From assembly GCF_001643775.1 (NCBI RefSeq), contig NZ_CP011402.1, forward strand, positions 1,520,432 to 1,584,431: 64,000 bases of DNA. Reading direction: 5' to 3'. The notes under the pieces are model-generated. The model ran no database searches. It was not told where the DNA came from and saw only the letters and a list, made by a program, of their open reading frames with translations. Both the position numbers and the translations under genes were made by a program. Origin of the DNA: Denitrobacterium detoxificans. GTDB lineage: Bacteria > Actinomycetota > Coriobacteriia > Coriobacteriales > Eggerthellaceae. Below, in pieces: positions 1 through 9,345 of this stretch (position 1 is the first letter of the stretch; every line of letters starts with the position of its first letter).

Positions 1-1889
1 CCATGGCGCACCTCCTGCGTCTCAACCTGAATGCCGTAGTCGGGGCACAGGCCACAACCCGTGCAGCCCTCGTACGAACAATCGGGCGTGGTGACTTCCT
101 TCAACGCGCGCTTGTACTCCACCTGCAGGTACTTCAGGTGAACGCCCGCGGAAATGTGCTGCCAGGGCAGAATCTCGCTCAGGTCGAAGCGACGACGCGC
201 CATGGCGTCGATGTCCATGCCCAGTTCGGCGCCCGCATCGCGCCACGCGTCCTCGCGGAAATGTTCGGTCCACGCGTCATAGCGCGAGCCCTTGCGCCAT
301 GCCAGCTCCAGCAGGTCGGCGCACTCGCGCCCGCCGCGGCTCATAATGGCCTCCACGAAGCTCGTGGCGGGATCATGCCAGCTCACGTTGATGGCACGAT
401 ACCGCACGCTATCGCGCAGCACGTTCACGCGGCGACGCGCCTCGGCAGGCGACATCTGCTCGCACCACTGGAACGGCGTCTGCGCTTTCGGCACGAACAG
501 CGCGCACGAAATACCAAACTGAATGCGACCGCGCTCTTCCGGCGGCACGACTTCCTTCACGCGTTCATACGCACGATTCACCAAGTCGGCAATGCCCTTC
601 ACGTCCTCGTCGGTTTCCGTGGGCAAGCCCAGCATGAAGTACAGCTTGCAGCGGCGCCAACCCTCGCTGAACGCCGCGGTCAACGCGCCGAACAGGTCGT
701 CCTCGGTCACGTTCTTGTTGATGACATCGCGCAGGCGCTGCGTGCCCGCCTCGGGGGCGAACGTCAGGCCGCCGCGCTTTTCGCCCGCGACCATCTTGGC
801 CATGTCGACGCCGAACGAGTCGAGGCGCTGCGACGGAATGGAAACGCGCACGCCCGTACCCGACACCTGCTCGGTCAGGCGCGTGAGGATCTCGCGAATC
901 TGCGAGTGGTCGGTCGTAGAAAGCGACGTGAGGCTCACCTCGTCGTAGCCCGTATGCTCCAGGCCCTGAAGCACGCCTTCCACGATGTTGTCGGCGGAAC
1001 GCTCGCGCACGGGACGATACATCATGCCCGCCTGGCAGAAGCGGCAACCACGCGTGCAGCCGCGCAGCACCTCGGCACTCAGGCGGTCGTGCACCAGGTC
1101 GCCAAAGGGCACCACGCACGGCTCCCAGCAACTGCTCGTGGAAAAGCCCTCGTAGATGCGACGCTTCACGATCTGCGGTGCCTCTTCCACCATGGGCGCA
1201 ACGCGGAAGCCCGCCTGGGCAGCCTCTTCCCCGGAAAGCTCGCGATAGAGGCTGGGAATGTAGTTACCCTCAATGCGTGCCAGGTCGCGCAGGATTTCCT
1301 GTCGGCTCTTCCCCGCCATGCGACCCTCGTGCACGCAGGCAACCGTTTCGGGTACGGCTTCCTCGCCCTCGCCCACGCACATGCAGTCGAAGAACGGGGC
1401 GAACGGCTCGGGGTTGCACGTGCACGGGCCACCAGCCAGCACGAAGGGGTCGTTCTCGCCGCGGTCGGCCGCACGCAGCGGCACGCCCGAAAGGTCGAGC
1501 GTTTCAAGCACGTTCGTGGCCGCCAGCTCGTGCGGCAGCGTGATGCCGATGCAGTCGAATTCGCGCAGGGGCGCGCAGCTTTCCAGCGAGAACAGCGGCA
1601 GGCCCTCTTCGCGCATGACGTCGCCAAATTCGGCCGCAGGCAGATACGAGCGTTCGGCCCACATGCCCTCGCGCGCATTCACGGCATTCACCAGAATGCG
1701 AATGGCCTGATTGGCCTGGCCAAGTTCATACGTGTCGGGATACACCATCACGAGCGACGCATCGTTGGGATGCGCGTCGAAGTCATGATGGACGGACCCG
1801 AATTCATGATTGATGTAGCGTACCGGACGTTCGGCACGCGAAAGTAGACCCCGCAGACGGGGCCACAGATCGGTCATTGTACGCGGCAT
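1..1889 (-). CDS. TIGR03960-type B12-binding radical SAM protein, 3' end cut by window
   Basis: The frame reads from an ATG at 1889 and is still open at base 1, so at least 629 residues are present and the C-terminus is missing. The radical SAM cluster motif CTRGCRFC lies at residues 278-285 (Cys278, Cys282, Cys285). It is preceded by about 270 residues in the position of the cobalamin-binding-like domain of this family. A second Cys-rich segment, CSYEGCTGCGLC, lies at about residues 604-615 and is typical of TIGR03960 proteins. The start codon follows the stop of the upstream DUF697-like gene directly (TAG then ATG), which implies translational coupling. In related genomes this family sits between the rod-shape genes and the rplU-rpmA region. 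The reaction is not established. Family assignment is firm; function is open. Confidence 0.85.
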   Translation of the reverse strand, partial: MPRTMTDLWPRLRGLLSRAERPVRYINHEFGSVHHDFDAHPNDASLVMVYPDTYELGQANQAIRILVNAVNAREGMWAERSYLPAAEFGDVMREEGLPLFSLESCAPLREFDCIGITLPHELAATNVLETLDLSGVPLRAADRGENDPFVLAGGPCTCNPEPFAPFFDCMCVGEGEEAVPETVACVHEGRMAGKSRQEILRDLARIEGNYIPSLYRELSGEEAAQAGFRVAPMVEEAPQIVKRRIYEGFSTSSCWEPCVVPFGDLVHDRLSAEVLRGCTRGCRFCQAGMMYRPVRERSADNIVEGVLQGLEHTGYDEVSLTSLSTTDHSQIREILTRLTEQVSGTGVRVSIPSQRLDSFGVDMAKMVAGEKRGGLTFAPEAGTQRLRDVINKNVTEDDLFGALTAAFSEGWRRCKLYFMLGLPTETDEDVKGIADLVNRAYERVKEVVPPEERGRIQFGISCALFVPKAQTPFQWCEQMSPAEARRRVNVLRDSVRYRAINVSWHDPATSFVEAIMSRGGRECADLLELAWRKGSRYDAWTEHFREDAWRDAGAELGMDIDAMARRRFDLSEILPWQHISAGVHLKYLQVEYKRALKEVTTPDCSYEGCTGCGLCPDYGIQVETQEVRH

Positions 1890-3194
1890 CTAACGCTTAC
1901 CTCCGCGCGAATCGATAAACGAATCCACCATGGCACGGGCGAACTCGTCGGGCTCTATGCCCTGTTTACGGCAAAACACATGAATGGTCTCACGGACGGC
2001 GGGAACAACCTCGCACACCGCATGACCAACGACCGGCGCTACGGCATCGGCCGATTTACGCAAAACGGGACCCGCCTTCTGGGCAACGGCGTACGCCGCG
2101 GGAAGGGCAACATCGGTCGCGAACCCAATTACGACGGGGGCAGCCTGCTGAGCACGTGCGGCAACGCTCACGGCCGCCTTGCCGGCCACGTCTACCGCAA
2201 CCTGAGCGACGGCCTGGGCATACGGCTGCACCGTGCCCTGCACCGAAACAGCTGCCTCGCGCACGCGCGCCAATGCGCGCTCTTCGTTGGGCTCTTCGTA
2301 GATACCATCGGACAGTCCCTCGAAATACGCGATGGCCGCGTGCCCCATGGCCTCGGTAGCACCAGCGCCGATGCCGCAGCGAATAACGCCGCCCAGCACC
2401 GGGAACGCGCCAATGAGGGAACGCGCCACCGAACGCGAGGCAAACGCGCCGCCCAGCAGCACCAACAGCTCGCGCCAGCGATCCCTTCCCAGGGGCTGGC
2501 CATACGCTGCGGCAATCTGCAGCACCATCTTCGCCTGGTTGAGCGTCATGAGAGGCATGTCGGCGCCGGGAATGAACGGCACCAGGCCAATGCCTGCATT
2601 CTGAAGGGACGTGGCATGCACCGATTCCAGCGACAGCGGACGACGCACGAACGGGAACGATAGCGCGAAAGCCAGGCGCTTTACGTGGAACGTCGAAACG
2701 ATCCACTCGCCCACGCCCATGAGCAACGTGCGCTCGCGATCGACCGTGAACGGATACGGCTCCTGGTTGAACTCGTCAGTTTCCGGAAAAGCACCGCCAT
2801 CGACCTGCGGGTCGGGCGCAACGACGTCGCTTTCCAGCAGCGGGCACCCCACTGCCTCGGCGATTTCGCGCACGAGGGCGGGCATATCGGTAACAGTGAG
2901 CGCGGGCACGCCCGCGGCAATGAGCGCCTGGGCAATGCTGCCCGTGCGCAGGCCCGTGCCGGCAACGATAACGGCCATGTCGTATTCGGAGGTTACTGCG
3001 GAAACGTCTTCCCAATCGAACACGTCGACCTGCGCTTGTGACGACTGCGGCGTAAACGCACGCGCCATAACGTCGAGCAACGCGGGCGACGATTCCGGGT
3101 CGATGAGCAGCGCCAAACGCAGCGGCATGGCGCGCGCGGATTCAATATCGGTTGAAGCATCGAGCACCGCGGTGGGATCGATGGGAAGCATCAT
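1890..3194 (-). CDS. DUF697-like protein of unknown function
   Basis: 434 residues. Start at 3194 is supported by a strong AAGGAGAG ribosome site; a second in-frame ATG follows at once. The N-terminal 110 residues look like an alpha/beta sensor-type fold with no GTPase P-loop. Residues of about 150-290 are hydrophobic and helical, with the pattern of DUF697/YcjF-type domains (AAAYGQPLG, then a glycine-rich helical pair around GAFPVLGGVIRCGIGAGATE). The last 120 residues are Ala/Val-rich and predicted helical. It lies between rodA and the radical SAM gene in the same transcription unit, so a role at the membrane or envelope is possible. I do not know its function. The DUF697 link rests on pattern recognition only. 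Confidence 0.6.
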   Translation of the reverse strand: MMLPIDPTAVLDASTDIESARAMPLRLALLIDPESSPALLDVMARAFTPQSSQAQVDVFDWEDVSAVTSEYDMAVIVAGTGLRTGSIAQALIAAGVPALTVTDMPALVREIAEAVGCPLLESDVVAPDPQVDGGAFPETDEFNQEPYPFTVDRERTLLMGVGEWIVSTFHVKRLAFALSFPFVRRPLSLESVHATSLQNAGIGLVPFIPGADMPLMTLNQAKMVLQIAAAYGQPLGRDRWRELLVLLGGAFASRSVARSLIGAFPVLGGVIRCGIGAGATEAMGHAAIAYFEGLSDGIYEEPNEERALARVREAAVSVQGTVQPYAQAVAQVAVDVAGKAAVSVAARAQQAAPVVIGFATDVALPAAYAVAQKAGPVLRKSADAVAPVVGHAVCEVVPAVRETIHVFCRKQGIEPDEFARAMVDSFIDSRGGKR

Positions 3195-3224
3195 GCATCT
3201 CTCCTTTTGCCGAGCGCGAGCGCT

Positions 3225-4418
3225 CTACCTGCCGTTATGAGCCCATACCGAGCCAATGAAGCCCAGCATGACGAAATTGACCACCATAAACGAAGAACCA
3301 TAGCTCATGAAGGGCAGCGGAATGCCTGTAATGGGCATGAGGCCGCACGTCATGCCAATGTTCTCCAGGATCTGGAAAAGCCACATGCCGGCCGTGCACA
3401 TGACGATGAGCGTGCCGAACATGTCGTTGGCATTGTAGGCAATACGATAGCACACGAAAAGCAAGGCGGCGTAGAGCGCAATGAGAAGCAGCGCCCCCAT
3501 GAAGCCAAGCTGTTCGGCCAGCACGCAGAAGATAAAGTCGGTGGGCGATTCAGGCAAATAGCCCAAGGTAGACTGCGTGGCATTGCCCAGGCCCTTGCCC
3601 AGAAGGCCACCGCTGCCAATGGCAATCTTCGCCTGCGTGAGGTTGTAACCGTCGCCCGTGGGATCGTAGCTATTGTCCAAGAACACCAACAGGCGCGACT
3701 TCTGATAATCCTTCAGCAACACGTCTTTGCCAGCTATGGAGTCGGCAATGGGGTCGAGGATGAGGATCGCCGCCACGGCAACCGCCATGATGCCCAGCGA
3801 GATGAGGATGAAGCGCGGCCGAGCGCCACCCACGATAAGCGCCGTACCCGCGATGAACAGGTACACCATGCCGGTGCCCAAGTCGGGCTGCGTAAGGATG
3901 GCCACCACGGGAACCATGAGGATTCCCAGCGCCTTCAGGTACTCGCGCGCGCTACCCAACTTGCCGCCGTAGCGTGAGATGACGCTCGCGGCCAGCAGGA
4001 TAACCGTAATCTTGGCAAACTCGCCTGGCTGGAAGCGCGCAGGACCGATCTTCGCCCACGAGTTGGCGCCATTCACGGAAAGGCCAACGCCCGGTATATG
4101 CGGCAGCATGATGAGTACGATGTTAATGATCAGGAACAACGCCATGTAATGCGACAACTGGTGATAGTCGTAGCGGAAGAGCAGCAGCATGAGCACGGCG
4201 CCCACGAGCACGCCGGCAAGCTGGCGCGAAAAGTTGTACGACTCGTTGCTCACCGTAGCCGTATACACGATGATCAGGCCATATGTAACCAGCGCCGCCA
4301 CTACCAAAACGAGCGTGGGGTTAATGTACTTAAAGCGCGACGGGCGCGTGGCGGCCGCAATGCGCGCGTTCGGCGACTTCACCGAGTCGATTTGCGTCAT
4401 GCGCTGCACGTTGCTCAT
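3225..4418 (-). CDS. rodA: RodA, SEDS-family peptidoglycan glycosyltransferase
   Basis: 397 residues with about ten hydrophobic segments, the usual size and architecture of FtsW/RodA/SpoVE. The C-terminal signature around PITGIPLPFMSYGSS is clear. The first 30 residues are cytoplasmic and basic. RodA polymerises glycan strands from lipid II during cell elongation and works with the class B PBP encoded immediately upstream. The start at 4418 is 3 bases after the stop of that PBP gene, so the two are very likely co-translated. RodA rather than FtsW is chosen because of the mre/PBP2 neighbourhood. Confidence 0.95.
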   Translation of the reverse strand: MSNVQRMTQIDSVKSPNARIAAATRPSRFKYINPTLVLVVAALVTYGLIIVYTATVSNESYNFSRQLAGVLVGAVLMLLLFRYDYHQLSHYMALFLIINIVLIMLPHIPGVGLSVNGANSWAKIGPARFQPGEFAKITVILLAASVISRYGGKLGSAREYLKALGILMVPVVAILTQPDLGTGMVYLFIAGTALIVGGARPRFILISLGIMAVAVAAILILDPIADSIAGKDVLLKDYQKSRLLVFLDNSYDPTGDGYNLTQAKIAIGSGGLLGKGLGNATQSTLGYLPESPTDFIFCVLAEQLGFMGALLLIALYAALLFVCYRIAYNANDMFGTLIVMCTAGMWLFQILENIGMTCGLMPITGIPLPFMSYGSSFMVVNFVMLGFIGSVWAHNGR

Positions 4419-4421
4419 AGG

Positions 4422-6566
4422 CTAGTCACCTCGCGAAGACGTCGTATCGGTACTGCTGGATTCCACGACCGTATAGGCACCCGTAACCGTGCCCATGGAA
4501 TCGGCCGTAAGCGAGCCGTTGTCGTAGGCAATGGCCGCCTGCAGCACTTCGGAAACGATGGGAATGCAGTTGTTCGCCGCGGAAACGCCCTGCTCGGCAA
4601 GGCACGCGCACACGTACTTCGGGTTGTCGTACGGAGCGTAGCAGCAGAACCAGGAATAGTCCTTCTTGCCCGACACCTCGGCGGTACCCGTCTTGCCGGC
4701 CATCTCGAAGCCGCAGCCGGAGAAATAATTCGAATCGTAGTTGTTGAGCGTCATCACCTTGCGCAGGCCCTCGCGCACCGTGGCAATGTGCTCGGCGCTC
4801 ATGGTGGGCTCGGCGATGACCTCGGGCTCGTACTTCAAAACCGTTTCACCCAGCGAATTGCGCACCTCGCGCAACACGTGCGGGCGATAGACCTTGCCCG
4901 TGGCGATACCGCAGTACGCTGCAGCGTTCTGCAGGGGCGTGATGAGCACGTAGCCCTGGCCGATGGCCATGTTCGTCATGTCGCCGCCCTGCCAAACAGC
5001 CTCTTCGGGGGCATCCTTGAAGTACTCGCTCTTCCACGTGGGCGTGGGAACGCGGCCCGTGGCCTCACCGGAAAGATCGATGCCCGTCTTCGCGCCGAAG
5101 CCGTATTCGCAGATGTAATCCTGCATGGCGGTTTCTGAAAGCGTACCGCTCTCGTAGAAGTTCTTCGCGATTTCGTAGAACACGACGTCGCAGGAGTTCG
5201 CAATGCCATCGACCAGGTTCAACGTGCCGTGGCCCGCCGTCTTCCAGCACTTCTGGGCATAGCTGCTGCCGAAGCCCGTCCACGTACCCGTGCACGTCCA
5301 ATCGCTGCTGGAGCTGGCAACGCCGTTCGTAAGCGCGGCCATGGAGGTAAACGCCTTGAACGTGGAAGCGGCTGGATAGGTGCCAGCCACCGCGCGGTCC
5401 ATAAGCGGGTAATGCGATTCCTCGGTGTTGAACTCGTCCCACATATCCTGGGAAATGCCACCGATGAAGCTTTCGGGCGTGAACGTGGGATAGCTGGCCA
5501 TGGCCACCACTTCCCCGTTCGTGGCATCCAGGCACACCACGGCACCACCCGTGGCATTTGCGGAGCCCAGCCTGCCATCGGGCGCCAGATATTCGCGCAG
5601 GGCGTCATCGGCCACCTTCTGAACGGGACCGCGAATGGTGAGGTAGATGTCGTTGCCACGCAGCGGAGCCGTCTCGCTTACCACCGACTGCACGTTGCCC
5701 TGCGCGTCGGTAAGCAGGGTGCGCGTGCCGTGATCGCCAGAAAGCAGGTTCTCGTACGTATATTCCACGCCGCTCTTGCCCACCGAGTCGCCCGACTGCA
5801 GGTTCTGCCCTGCCGTCTCGTTCTCGAAATCCTCGGAGGAAGCGGTGCCCGTGTAGCCAAGGATATGGGCCGCCAGCGCGCCATACGGATACGAACGCGA
5901 CGTGCGCATCTCGCACGTGACGTTCGGGAAGGCCGAAGCATGCTCGCTAATGAAGGCGATGTTGCGCAGCGTGACGTCGCTGGCCACAACGCGCATGCTC
6001 TGCGCGCCGCTCGTGCTATCCAGAATGCGCTGACGCACCACCTGGAACGGGATGCCCAAAAGCGCAGAAAGACGGCGTACGGTGTCGTAGTCACTTGCCA
6101 CGTCGGAAGAGGCAAGCACCGTGTAGTTCGAACGATTGCTCACCAGCGCCAGGCCGTCGCAGTCGTAGATCACGCCGCGCGGCGCGGGCGTGTACACCGT
6201 GGAATACAGGTTTTGGGAAGCCTGGCTGGAATACTCGTCGGATTGCAGCACCTGCATGCTGAACAACTTGGCAATAAGGGATCCGAATACGGCAGCCGCC
6301 AGAATGCCCATGGTCACGAAGCGGCTGGTAATGGCCTCGCCCGTAGAACCGCTGGCCGTCTTCGACGTGGATACCTCGGTATGCCCCGACGTGCCGAAGC
6401 CCGTCTTGTGCTTTTCGGGCGCCACGCCGTACGTGTCGATGGAATGAATCTCGCGCGAGGTGGCCACCTTGTCACGCGAGCGATTGCCCATGCGGCGTGC
6501 GACCAGCACGGCCACCACGATGACAAGTACCAGCGTTGCTATTCCCGCGATAATGGCTGCAAGCAT
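4422..6566 (-). CDS. mrdA: Penicillin-binding protein 2, elongation transpeptidase
   Basis: 714 residues. All three transpeptidase motifs are present: STFK with catalytic Ser401, SCD at 458-460, and KTG at 625-627. The PBP dimerisation region lies between about residues 110 and 330. It crosslinks peptidoglycan during elongation with RodA and the MreBCD complex. Unusually, there are two hydrophobic N-terminal segments, residues 1-25 and about 88-110, separated by a polar Ser/Thr-rich linker; PBP2 normally has one. The start at 6566 lies 9 bases after the mreD stop and has only a weak ribosome site, so a downstream start that would remove the first segment cannot be excluded. Confidence 0.92.
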   Translation of the reverse strand: MLAAIIAGIATLVLVIVVAVLVARRMGNRSRDKVATSREIHSIDTYGVAPEKHKTGFGTSGHTEVSTSKTASGSTGEAITSRFVTMGILAAAVFGSLIAKLFSMQVLQSDEYSSQASQNLYSTVYTPAPRGVIYDCDGLALVSNRSNYTVLASSDVASDYDTVRRLSALLGIPFQVVRQRILDSTSGAQSMRVVASDVTLRNIAFISEHASAFPNVTCEMRTSRSYPYGALAAHILGYTGTASSEDFENETAGQNLQSGDSVGKSGVEYTYENLLSGDHGTRTLLTDAQGNVQSVVSETAPLRGNDIYLTIRGPVQKVADDALREYLAPDGRLGSANATGGAVVCLDATNGEVVAMASYPTFTPESFIGGISQDMWDEFNTEESHYPLMDRAVAGTYPAASTFKAFTSMAALTNGVASSSSDWTCTGTWTGFGSSYAQKCWKTAGHGTLNLVDGIANSCDVVFYEIAKNFYESGTLSETAMQDYICEYGFGAKTGIDLSGEATGRVPTPTWKSEYFKDAPEEAVWQGGDMTNMAIGQGYVLITPLQNAAAYCGIATGKVYRPHVLREVRNSLGETVLKYEPEVIAEPTMSAEHIATVREGLRKVMTLNNYDSNYFSGCGFEMAGKTGTAEVSGKKDYSWFCCYAPYDNPKYVCACLAEQGVSAANNCIPIVSEVLQAAIAYDNGSLTADSMGTVTGAYTVVESSSTDTTSSRGD

Positions 6567-6575
6567 GGCAAACCC

Positions 6576-7094
6576 CTAGCGCAAGCGGGAAACGGACTTC
6601 ATCTGCAGCTGCGAGTTCGTGAGCAGGCGAGACAGGAGCGGATACAGAAGCAGGCCCACCACGCAGTCGTACAACGCGCATGGAACGGCGCGATACGCGA
6701 AGGCTTCGATGGGGTTCAGGTTGCTGGAAAGGCCCAGCAGGAATGCCGCGTAGAGCACGTCTACCACCAGGGCGAACAGCATGAGAATGACAAGCGGCAT
6801 GAGCACCGTGCCGTTAGCGAAGGCAGCATGGGCGCGCGACGCGAAGAACGACGCGAGCACCAGCAAGAACGCCAACGAGCCCACGGGGCCGTAGCCCAGA
6901 AGGTCGCTTACGAAGCCCAGCACGAACGCGATGACGAGCACCGAGTCGTCGGAGAAGAGCATGGCCACAACGAGCGTGTAGACGATTAGGAAGTTGGGCA
7001 TGACCTGGAAAATAGCGATATTGGGAGCAACGACCACCTGCAGGAACACCGCGATGATCGCGCCAATAATGCAAATCTTCGTTTCGCGCTGCAT
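6576..7094 (-). CDS. mreD: MreD, rod shape-determining membrane protein
   Basis: 172 residues, almost entirely hydrophobic with five to six predicted membrane helices, as expected for MreD. Recognition rests on size, topology and its position between mreC and the PBP2 gene. MreD links the MreB/MreC scaffold to the elongation synthases in the cytoplasmic membrane. The start at 7094 is 8 bases after the mreC stop. Confidence 0.9.
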   Translation of the reverse strand: MQRETKICIIGAIIAVFLQVVVAPNIAIFQVMPNFLIVYTLVVAMLFSDDSVLVIAFVLGFVSDLLGYGPVGSLAFLLVLASFFASRAHAAFANGTVLMPLVILMLFALVVDVLYAAFLLGLSSNLNPIEAFAYRAVPCALYDCVVGLLLYPLLSRLLTNSQLQMKSVSRLR

Positions 7095-7102
7095 CGTGCC
7101 TC

Positions 7103-8023
7103 CTATTCGCTGCTCGAAGATGACGAAGTTGACGAGCTCGACGACGAGCTGGAAGAGCTGGTCGTGGAGCTTTCGGCTGCTGCGCCTTCGGAATTCATGG
7201 CAGTAACCACCATGACCTCTTCGAGCGAGCCGGTGCTGGCATTCGGTTCCACGATGATGGTGCGATCGTCGTCGCCGGCGTTGCCGTCGACCTTCACCAC
7301 GGTGCCGATGATGATGCCGCGATAGTAACCGCCGCCCAGGCCCGACGTGATGACGACGTCGCCCTTCTGCACGTCGACGCTGCTCGAGACGTCTTCCAGG
7401 TACAGCAGGCCGTCGAACGAGCCCTTCAGGATGCCCTCGGCACGGCTGGACTGGATCATGGCAGCGACACCCGTTTGCGGATCGGCCAGCAAACGCACTT
7501 CCGCGGTGCTGTCCGTGGCGGAGATAACCTGCCCCACCAGGCCGCTGCTGCCAATGACGGGCAGACCGGCGCGAACGCCGCTGGAAGTACCCGCATCAAT
7601 GGTAACCACCAGGTTCCACGCATCGGTGGAACGTGAGAGCACGCGGCACGTAACGCCTTCCATGCTGTACATGTCGGCCACGTTCATGAGCTCTTGCAGG
7701 CGCTGGGCTTCCTGGCGGTATTCCTCCAGCTCGGCGATGGTCTGGCGAAGCTCCTGGTTCTCTTCCGTGAGCTCGGTGACCGTAGTAGCCTGCGTGGCAT
7801 CGGTGATGCTATCGGAGGTAGAATCTTCGGCGGCGGAAATCGTGGCGCTCACCAGCTTCAACGGGGTGAATACGCTGGATACGCCACCCTGCACCTTGTG
7901 CAGCAAGCCGCTGGAACCCTCGCGGGCGTACATGGTGACGCTCACGAGGGAAATGACCAACAGGACGATGAGCACCAAATAGGGCCGCATCGCCGATGGA
8001 TCCTGTTTGAAATTCAAAGGCAT
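7103..8023 (-). CDS. mreC: MreC, rod shape-determining protein with poly-serine C-terminus
   Basis: 306 residues. An N-terminal membrane anchor (about residues 13-33) is followed by a coiled coil (about 70-110) and the beta-barrel extracellular domain with typical sequences such as VIGSSGLVGQVI and KGDVVITSGLGG. MreC organises the elongation machinery outside the membrane. The last 25 residues are almost pure Ser/Thr, encoded by mixed Ser codons rather than one repeated triplet. The start is 15 bases after the mreB stop. Confidence 0.95.
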   Translation of the reverse strand: MPLNFKQDPSAMRPYLVLIVLLVISLVSVTMYAREGSSGLLHKVQGGVSSVFTPLKLVSATISAAEDSTSDSITDATQATTVTELTEENQELRQTIAELEEYRQEAQRLQELMNVADMYSMEGVTCRVLSRSTDAWNLVVTIDAGTSSGVRAGLPVIGSSGLVGQVISATDSTAEVRLLADPQTGVAAMIQSSRAEGILKGSFDGLLYLEDVSSSVDVQKGDVVITSGLGGGYYRGIIIGTVVKVDGNAGDDDRTIIVEPNASTGSLEEVMVVTAMNSEGAAAESSTTSSSSSSSSSSTSSSSSSE

Positions 8024-8038
8024 ACCGAAAAGCGCGCC

Positions 8039-9088
8039 TTACCTGGAACGCATGAGCGTCTGCTTCAGCGCGGTGGGCGTTTCCAGAACCTTCAGGCAGC
8101 CCATAACCACGTTGGTAAGGGCCGTCTCGCTTACCCAAACGGGAATTTCGAGCTCGCGAGCCAGGTACTGATCGAGGCCGGAAAGCAGGCCGCCGCCACC
8201 CGTGAGCAGGATGCCGTTCTGGATGATGTCGGATGCCAGGTCGGGGTTCGTCTTCTTGAACGTTTCCTTGATGTGCAGCACCATTTCGTCGCAGGAGGAC
8301 TGCAGCGAAGCGCGCACGTCTTCCGACTGAATGGTAACTTCCTTCGGTTGTTCGGTGAGAACGTCCTGACCAGAAATGATCATGTCGCGCTCGCGGCCGT
8401 CTTCGAACGGAAGAATGGAGCCGATCTTGATCTTGATGACTTCAGCCGTGCGTTCGCCGATCTTGATGCCCAGCAGGTCGCGCAGGTACATGGCGATGGC
8501 CTCGTCCATGCGGTTGCCAGCAAGACGCAGCGAAGACGACGTAACGATGCCGCCCAGCGAGATGACGGCCACTTCCGTGGTGCCGCCACCGATGTCGACG
8601 ACCATGGAGCCGGTAGGCTCGGTTACGGGCAGGTCGGCACCCATGGCAGCGGCCATGGGCTCTTCGATGAGGTATGCCTGGCGCGCGCCCGCCTGAATGG
8701 TGGCTTCGAATACCGCGCGCTTTTCAACGCTGGTAGCGCCGCAGGGAATGCACACGACGATACGCGGCTTGGGCTGCCAGGGGTACTTGCGCTCGACCGC
8801 CTTGTTGATGAATGCGGACAGCATGGCCTCGGTGACGTCGTAGTCGGCGATAACGCCGTCATGCAGCGGATGTTCCGCCGAAAACGCATCGGGGGTATGG
8901 TTGATCATGTTCTTGGCTTCATGACCAACGGCAAGAACGCGGTGCGTGCTCTTTTCTATTGCAACAACCGACGGTTCGTTGATAACGATGCCTTCGCCCG
9001 TGATGGCAACCAGCGTATTTGCGGTGCCCAGGTCGATTGCCATATCGTACGATGATCCCGCCGAGTTGAACCAATCCATAAACGACAT
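8039..9088 (-). CDS. mreB: MreB, actin-like cell-shape protein
   Basis: 349 residues, full length. The actin-fold phosphate motif is at the N-terminus (AIDLGTANTLV), the second phosphate loop follows (VVDIGGGTTEVAV), and the adenosine motif LTGGGGLL is near the C-terminus. It polymerises under the membrane and directs lateral wall synthesis. It is the first gene of the minus-strand elongation operon. Upstream, 9089-9295 contains no gene; the sequence TATAGT (minus strand, near 9172) is a possible -10 box but lacks a convincing -35. Confidence 0.97.
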   Translation of the reverse strand: MSFMDWFNSAGSSYDMAIDLGTANTLVAITGEGIVINEPSVVAIEKSTHRVLAVGHEAKNMINHTPDAFSAEHPLHDGVIADYDVTEAMLSAFINKAVERKYPWQPKPRIVVCIPCGATSVEKRAVFEATIQAGARQAYLIEEPMAAAMGADLPVTEPTGSMVVDIGGGTTEVAVISLGGIVTSSSLRLAGNRMDEAIAMYLRDLLGIKIGERTAEVIKIKIGSILPFEDGRERDMIISGQDVLTEQPKEVTIQSEDVRASLQSSCDEMVLHIKETFKKTNPDLASDIIQNGILLTGGGGLLSGLDQYLARELEIPVWVSETALTNVVMGCLKVLETPTALKQTLMRSR

Positions 9089-9295
9089 AAAGGCAGTCCT
9101 TCATACTCGGAATTTCCAAATGCAAATGGTAACACAGCGACGTGGCGCACCACGTAAATTCATACGCGAACTATAATGCATACCCGCTGGTGCGAAGCCA
9201 CGTACACCCGGGAATCCGTCTGGCGCATGCGCGTTGGGCCCCGAAGGAGCGAACCCAGGCGTTGCGAGCAATGCGCGCTCCCTACCCCACGACAC

Positions 9296-9323
9296 GAAAA
9301 AGGCCGGCTCCGAAGAGCCGGCC
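9296..9323 (-). terminator. Rho-independent terminator of ndk
   Basis: Perfect 9-bp stem (9302-9310 with 9315-9323) and a CGAA tetraloop, followed on the minus strand by a run of five T. It lies 22 bases beyond the ndk stop. Confidence 0.9.
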
Positions 9324-9345
9324 CCAAACTGCGATTTCTCGGCAA

